From Chrysemys picta bellii (Eukaryota; Chordata; Testudines; Emydidae): a stretch of DNA of 64,000 bases. The stretch is taken from contig NC_088797.1 of NCBI RefSeq assembly GCF_011386835.1, forward strand, positions 93,568,264 to 93,632,263, written 5' to 3'. The position numbers and the translations under genes are program-made. The notes below the pieces were generated by a model. That model saw only the letters and a list, made by a program, of their open reading frames with translations, was not told where the DNA came from and searched no databases. Shown one piece after another: positions 58,935 through 64,000 of the stretch. The stretch's first letter is position 1, and the number at the start of each line of letters is the position of its first letter.

Positions 58935-59428
58935 TTACTCACTAAGGTTTGAAGGCTCACTTGAATAGTTCTGACAAGGTTTAATAGAGTAACAAATCTG
59001 TCCATGAGAAGATAGGCTCCAGCAGTCAGCATATCCAAGGATCCCCCTTGGAAGTGTGTTTTCTCTCAGCGTGGACTTCTTGACACTGACCTGGAGGCCT
59101 AAGCATAGAAACAAAAATAGGGCCTTCTGGGTGGCTAACAGCATTTCTTCATAAGAACAACCCTTGAACAGCCAAATGTCAATGGAAATACGACCATCTC
59201 CCGACAAAAGTCAACAGCCACCACTGCCAGAATTTTTTAGAGCACTCTTGGAGCTGAGGAGACTCCGAAAGGAAGCACTTGATATTGGAAGTGATCCTGG
59301 CCTATCACAAAACACAAGTATCTTCTGTGAGATGGGTGTATTACAATATGGAAATACGCATTTTGTAGGTCAAGGGCTGAAAACCAATGCTCTGGGTCTA
59401 ATGAAGGAATTATCACTGCCAGAGTCAC
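58935..59428 (-). pseudogene. DIRS reverse transcriptase relic
   Basis: One segment (59428-59237) reads HWFSALDLQNAYFHIVIHPS, HRRYLCFVIGQDHFQYQVLP and FGVSSAPRVL, the RT palm with its first Asp in ALDLQNAYF. A second frame (59207 downward) reads ISIDIWLFKG, where the catalytic YxDD box should be; it is now IDIW, so the second catalytic Asp is lost. A frame change separates the two. Confidence 0.78.
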
Positions 59429-60190
59429 ATCCTAAATTTTTTGAAACTTTACAATTTTTTTTTTTAGCAACTTTAGATCTAAAATTGGTCTCCACTTCTT
59501 TCTAGAGGGTTCAGTAGGACTTTGGAACCAGAAAAAAAAAAAGAAAAGAAAAAAAAACTGTATGGGACGGGATTTCTGAGAAGCATGCTATCTACTAAAC
59601 CAGGACTGCTGAAGCCATGATGCCCTGTGCGTATCTACCACTATTGAGACAGAATGAGCCATGCTGTCTGCCACATCTAAGGATACTTGAAGTCATGTCC
59701 TAGCTAGTAACTGCCCCTCAGCAATGACAGCCTGATATACCCAGATAGTACGGAAGCTTGCTCAGAGCCATATTTAAGAGTTAGAGTTCCCCAACTCCAC
59801 TGGTACTGGAAGAATCTGTAGCCTGAACAATAACGGGTAGAGCAGTCAACAATTCCAAGACCATTGACTCAGAGGGGGGGAATCAAGGTCTTTTAGGGGC
59901 AAACTCTCAGCGAGGTTAGTTGTAGCGCCTCTTCCTCGGACCTTTGGAGGTCTGAAACCTTTCCTTTTCTTGAGGAGTGCTTAGCTGAAGTTGAGGAGGC
60001 AATGGATCTGCCTGGAGACGAATGTACAGATGGGTTCTCCTGACCTGGCTCGGAAACAGTGTGAAGGGAGCACTCCCCCATAAGAAGCCCCATCTTGATC
60101 TCCCGGTTCTGAATACTGCTTGCAAAATTCTCCGATTGAAGGTGAATGGAGCACATGAGAACCAGAAGTAGAGCCCACAGGGATATTACT

Positions 60191-61040
60191 CAAAGAAGTT
60201 CAGCCTTTGTTTACTCCTTACTTGGGAAACACTGAGAAAAGAAAGAAGACTGAAGAAGAGTAAAATCCATGGAGATTGGCAAGGCTGTCTCTCTGCAAAG
60301 ATGTCCCTCTTTGCACTTAAACTCCATTCACACATATGATATTTCAACTACGGCATATAAAATACAGTGCATGAGTACTTTCCCTGATGATCTCAGAACC
60401 AATCAGCCAAAATACATTTCCACTAAGTTGTCAGCAACCTTAATGGGAAAAGTGAAAAGTTATGACTGCATGTGAAGAGCTATAAAAATCTATACAACCA
60501 AAATCAGTAATACCAAGTTAAACATAATTTCACCTATCCTGACATCAAAGAAAATATGAGAACAAAAGTTGTAAAGATTACTCCTGATCCTAAAAGGAAT
60601 AATTCAATTATAATATAGATTCAGCCAAACACAAGCATATTCATGTTAGCATTTTAAAGCTCATCGGTCACTTTTAAAAGCCTCAGAATTTGCCAATTGT
60701 TACTATTTTTAAACCACAGTTAGAAAAAGTAGTAACTGAACTGTAAGATCTCGCCACAACTGTTGACTTTTAAATTGTTAAACTCAGATGCTGTAAACAA
60801 AATAAGAAATCCAGATAAATTTAAAACAGACATGGAAGTCACACAAGCAGCCAACAAAACTGAGCCAAAGGGGAGGGGGAGGGAGAAGAGTCACAGAGAG
60901 GAACTGCTAACAAAAGGGTAGCAAAAATGGTTGTTGATATGTTCTGAGTAAGAAGGACCTGAACCAAGCTCTACTGGAGTCCCTGTATTGGTGTCTGTAG
61001 ACTTCCTCTAATTTGTCCTGCAAGCAGTTAAATCCCCATC
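60191..61040. other. No recognisable feature
   Basis: AT-rich DNA beyond the truncated DIRS. No gene or repeat was recognised. Confidence 0.45.
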
Positions 61041-61043
61041 TCA

Positions 61044-61339
61044 GGGTACGTCTTCACTTACCGGAAGGTCTGGCGGCAGGCAATCGATGTTCTGGGATCG
61101 ATTTATCGCGTCTGGTTAAGACGCGATAAATCGATCCCGGATCGATCCCGGAAGTGCTCGCCGTCGACGCCGGTACTCCAGCTCGGCGAGAGGAGTACGC
61201 GGCATCGACGGGGGAGCCTTCCTGCCGCGTCTGGACCCGCGGTAAGTTCGGACTAAGGTACTTCGAATTCAGCTACGTTATTAACGTAGCTGAATTTGCG
61301 TACCTTAGTCCGAAGTGGGGACTTAGTGGGGACCAGGCC
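61044..61339. mobile_element. 296-bp MITE, copy 2 (well preserved)
   Basis: Starts gggtacgtcttcactt and ends gtggggaccaggcc, with a 3-bp duplication tca at 61041-61043 and 61340-61342. It contains a perfect 20-bp hairpin (61094-61113 with 61119-61138, 5-nt loop) centred on gatcgatttatcgcg. A second stem of about 32 bp near the right end (about 61248-61314) has a perfect 14-bp core, aattcagctacgtt. The 72-codon frame is a shadow. It is best read as a Harbinger-like MITE. Confidence 0.88.
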
Positions 61340-61489
61340 TCAGGAGTGATTCAGATGGAATCTCAATGTTGAATAATGACAACCTTGCTATCTCAACTGA
61401 TCTGGAAAAATATGAAGGATGGGATTCACTGATCAACCCTTTAGCTTAGATTAAAGACTATATATAATTGCAAATGAAGCTGGTGAATA

Positions 61490-61860
61490 ATTTTTTTTTA
61501 TTATTTGCTGGTAATTCTGAAAAATAAAAAATAGTTTCAGGTCAAACAAAATGTTTTATTTAAAAAAAAAAATCAAAATGTTGTTAGATTTTGGCCATTT
61601 AAAATGGTTAGATTTTGACCCTTTTGATCAATTTTTAATAAAAACTAAAGGAAATTTTGAAACTGAAATTCTCTCTGAACTGAAAATACCAAAACATTTA
61701 ATTTTAAAATGTTAAAAATGAAATGTTTATATTTTGGGGATTTTTTTGGAATTTTTTTAACCTAAACAATGAATTCAACACAAATTAACGAAGTGTTTCA
61801 GTGTCACCCAATCTTCATTTTTTGCAAATAGTTTCAGTCAAAAAATTTGCTCAGCTCTAA
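61490..61860. repeat. AT-rich MITE-like repeat
   Basis: Contains scattered tgaaac/gtttca and aaaatgtt motifs in both orientations and ends ttgctcagctctaac, as in a common AT-rich sauropsid repeat. Boundaries are uncertain. Confidence 0.4.
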
Positions 61861-62084
61861 CTGTAAGCAAGAAATTGAATCTGTTGGTTTATCAGTAACA
61901 AATGCAGACAATCAGGGTAATAGTCACTTTATTTGTTCAGCATCAGCCTGCTAAGTGTTTACTTACTCCCTTTACCAACTAATTACAAATCTCAGAGTCA
62001 GTTTCAAGGGAAACCAACTGAAAGACGACAAGGTGAAGAATCCACAGGTGTCCAAACATCCCTCTATGTAATCTAAATCAGGTA

Positions 62085-62640
62085 CGTAAAGGTATACTAC
62101 TGCAATATTTTATCTCTTACTGTCTAATCCAGGATAAAGTTATTAGAACACCGATTCAAAAACTGTGGGTTGCAACCTCAAATGGGGGTGCAGCAATCCT
62201 TAGTGTGCGGAACACATCATTCTTCTCCACACAGCGTGAACTTGTATGTACAATCCTGAGCACAAGAGGACCTCACATACACACCACACACATAAGGTCA
62301 CGCTGTGCGGAGGACACAATTTTTCTATGCAGCATGACCTCACACATATGATGCATGCAAGGTCACACTCTGCAGAAGACGCCATTGTACTCTTCAAAAT
62401 TGCACCCTCCATGTCACAAGACCTCACTCATATGGCGTGTGTGAGGTCATGTGTGAAGGATGCCATTTTTCCTCTTCATAATGGCATCCTCCATGCTGTC
62501 TAGGGTCCCAGCAGGAAATAATTCATTAAAATGGGGTCTTGCTGACAAAAAGTTTGGGAACCGCTGTCCTAATAACTTTATCCTGGTTTAGACAGTAATA
62601 GGTAAAATATTGCAGTAGTATACCTTTTTGGATCAGGCCC
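62085..62640. repeat. Foldback repeat with internal subrepeats
   Basis: The outer arms of about 70 bp are inverse: aggtatactactgcaatatt and ccaggataaagttattaga at 62092-62155, against tctaataactttatcctgg-like and aatattgcagtagtatacct at 62570-62632. The inner part carries diverged subrepeats of aaggtcacgctgtgcgga and tgacctcacacata. An inner pair, caaaaactgtgggttgcaac and tttgggaaccgctg, resembles hAT ends but lacks a target duplication. Confidence 0.65.
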
Positions 62641-63586
62641 ATGACGGGTAAAAAGAAAACGTAACATTTAAAAAAAAGAACACTGAGACCTATAACTATA
62701 GCTATACTTAACGCATCAAACAGATTTCTGAAGCGAATATCGTTGCTACCTGTCAATTTTTCAATGAAAACCCTAAAAGCATATATTTATGTTTGACTGC
62801 AAATGTTCATTAGTGAGAATTGATAAATAGCTTCAAAAATGGTTTAAACATTTTCATTTCAACACCATGAAGTATATCCTCACCTGGGATAAAATAAGGG
62901 TAGTTCCCCCGAAGTCAAGCTACTCCAATTTATACCAGCTGAGGGCAGTACCTCTAAAACAAGCTGCACTGATGAGAGAAGGCTGAACAAGCAAAAGGCA
63001 TTTTAGAAAGCCAAAATCTAACAGTTACAGTAAGACTGTTATACAGTGTCATTGTTATACATGGTCAAATCAAGGCCACTTGGTGCAAATGAAAAGCCCC
63101 AGATAGCTCATTTAATTTGATGTTTTTCATAGGACATCACATGACTGGCAAGTGTGAGGCAGCATCTTTTTCTAACAGATTTGCAAGAGTATTAAACAAA
63201 TTAAAGATGTGAAGTCTCATCAAACTACTCTGAAACACCAAAAACTAAACTGGCAGAGTGCTGCTGCAATGAACGGCCTAGTAGTTAAGGTTATGAAAAT
63301 TATTTCTGAATCCATGAAAAGGGAAAACCAGACTGGACAAAAACAGCAAAATGCAGAGTTTATATCTATAAACTTCTCTTGCAACATTATCCCCCAACGG
63401 AGTCAAGAAGCAAAGGGCAGGGCCTACAGCTACTGCACAGAACCAGGTTCAAATAGAAAATGACTCGCGTCTTTGACTGTGGGCCTCATCTGGTATGGAA
63501 ATAAGAACTGCCATACCAGATCAGACCAGTGAAATAACAAATCCAGTACTCACTCTCCAACAATGGCCAGTACCATATGGTTCACA
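62641..63586. other. No recognisable feature
   Basis: AT-rich sequence. An 84-codon plus-strand frame at 63209 has no family resemblance. Confidence 0.45.
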
Positions 63587-63594
63587 GGAAGATA

Positions 63595-63993
63595 CAGGGC
63601 TACCCAGATGGGGGGGGAGGGGGGCAAGTGGGGCAATTTGCCCCAGGCCCCACAGGGGCCCCCACAAGAGTTTTCAGGGGCCCCCCACAAGAGTTTTCAG
63701 CGTGTCTTCGGCAGCAGGTCCTTCAGTGCCGCCGAACACACCGGAGCAAAGACCTGGAGCTTCTTCCGCTCCGGGTCTTCGGCAGCAATTTGGCAGCGAG
63801 GGCTTCTCCCGCTCCGGATCTTCGGCGGCAATTCAGCAGCGAGGGTTCCTTCTGCTCCGGGTCTTCAGCAGCAGTTCAGCAGAGGGTCCTTCACTCGCTC
63901 CGGGACCCGCTGCCGAAGTGCCCCGAAGTCCCGGAGCAGAAGGACCCCCGCCGCCAAAGACCCCAGACCCCCTGAATCCTCTGGGCGGCCCTG
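63595..63993. mobile_element. GC-rich hAT element reaching the window edge
   Basis: Ends cagggctaccc and a diverged inverse, gggcggccctg. The left 8-bp duplication is ggaagata at 63587-63594; on the right ggaagat (63994-64000) is cut by the window end after seven matching bases. The interior holds three 43-bp tandem units (63775-63817, 63818-63860, 63861-63903), each beginning (g/a)tcttc(g/a)gc. The 132-codon frame across it is compositional. Confidence 0.82.
63775..63903. repeat. Three 43-bp tandem units inside the hAT
   Basis: The units start at 63775, 63818 and 63861, each with a tcttc.gc.gca opening and a gctccgg ending. They differ at several sites, so the array predates the present copy. 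Confidence 0.85.
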
Positions 63994-64000
63994 GGAAGAT

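Larger units (their letters stand above)
55853..60190 (-). mobile_element. Second DIRS-type element, 5' truncated and decayed
   Basis: It has the same orientation and gene order as the 47-kb DIRS: gag scraps (about 59560-60160), RT (58935-59428), RNase H (about 58517-58790) and YR (56208-57201). A terminal-repeat and internal-complementary-like region lies at 55853-56110 (ggcctacgcatgcgtcctac; cttctttgagtaccatccct). No inverted repeat was found at the right, so the 5' side is truncated near 60190. A hAT (56474-56871) and a CR1 tail (57811-58165) interrupt it. Stops and frame changes are common, so it is older than the first DIRS. Confidence 0.8.

Noticed and set aside
63775..63903. Three regularly spaced units as a CRISPR-like array
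   Set aside because: The 43-bp units are directly adjacent with no spacers and sit inside a hAT in a vertebrate genome.

Overview
The window looks like intergenic or deep intronic DNA from a sauropsid, most probably a turtle. I found no convincing host protein-coding exon, rRNA, tRNA or CRISPR array in 64 kb. The turtle call rests on the repeat community: CR1 LINEs with the usual endonuclease and C-terminal protein signatures, short interspersed repeats ending in the 'actaacacggct' head typical of turtle genomes, DIRS-type tyrosine-recombinase retrotransposons, many short hAT and Harbinger-like elements, and old MIR-type SINE fragments. A crocodilian is less likely but not excluded.

Layout. 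0-16 kb is mostly plain AT-rich DNA. It holds a Charlie-like hAT (3.27 kb), two foldback SINEs (5.7 and 9.0 kb), an inverted-repeat MITE (6.5 kb), a CR1 3' end (7.0 kb), a GC-rich hAT (14.4 kb) and a Harbinger-like MITE (14.9 kb). 17-19 kb is a decayed CR1 with a hAT inserted in its endonuclease region. 25-34 kb carries two solo LTRs in opposite orientation, a 2.06-kb composite-looking hAT and a decayed L1-type LINE with a SINE and a CR1 scrap inside it. 35-41 kb has MIR relics, an LTR-like repeat and a hAT nested in a MITE. 44.9-46.4 kb has a hAT with a 0.79-kb internal palindrome and a 296-bp MITE.

47.2-50.7 kb is a DIRS retrotransposon on the minus strand, with inverted terminal repeats, an internal complementary region and broken gag, RT and YR genes. 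51.3-52.7 kb is a Harbinger-like element holding a frameshifted Myb/SANT-like domain. 52.8-54.4 kb is a third solo LTR, split by a TA-flanked Tigger/mariner-type element. 55.9-60.2 kb is a second, more decayed DIRS carrying a hAT and a CR1 end. 61.0 kb repeats the 296-bp MITE; 62.1 kb is a foldback repeat; 63.6 kb is a hAT whose target duplication runs into the window edge.

Most notable: an 83-bp block inside the first DIRS gag (49073-49155) is identical, in inverted orientation, to part of the solo LTR 4.3 kb away (53424-53506). The matching part of the 33-kb LTR differs at many positions. This looks like a deletion repaired by copying a local template. Other points of interest are the in-frame loss of RNase H from the same DIRS, SINEs with full target duplications around hairpin-shaped bodies, a hAT that seems to carry captured DNA and paired ZNF143-like motifs, and a shared central-TA target preference across most hAT insertions.
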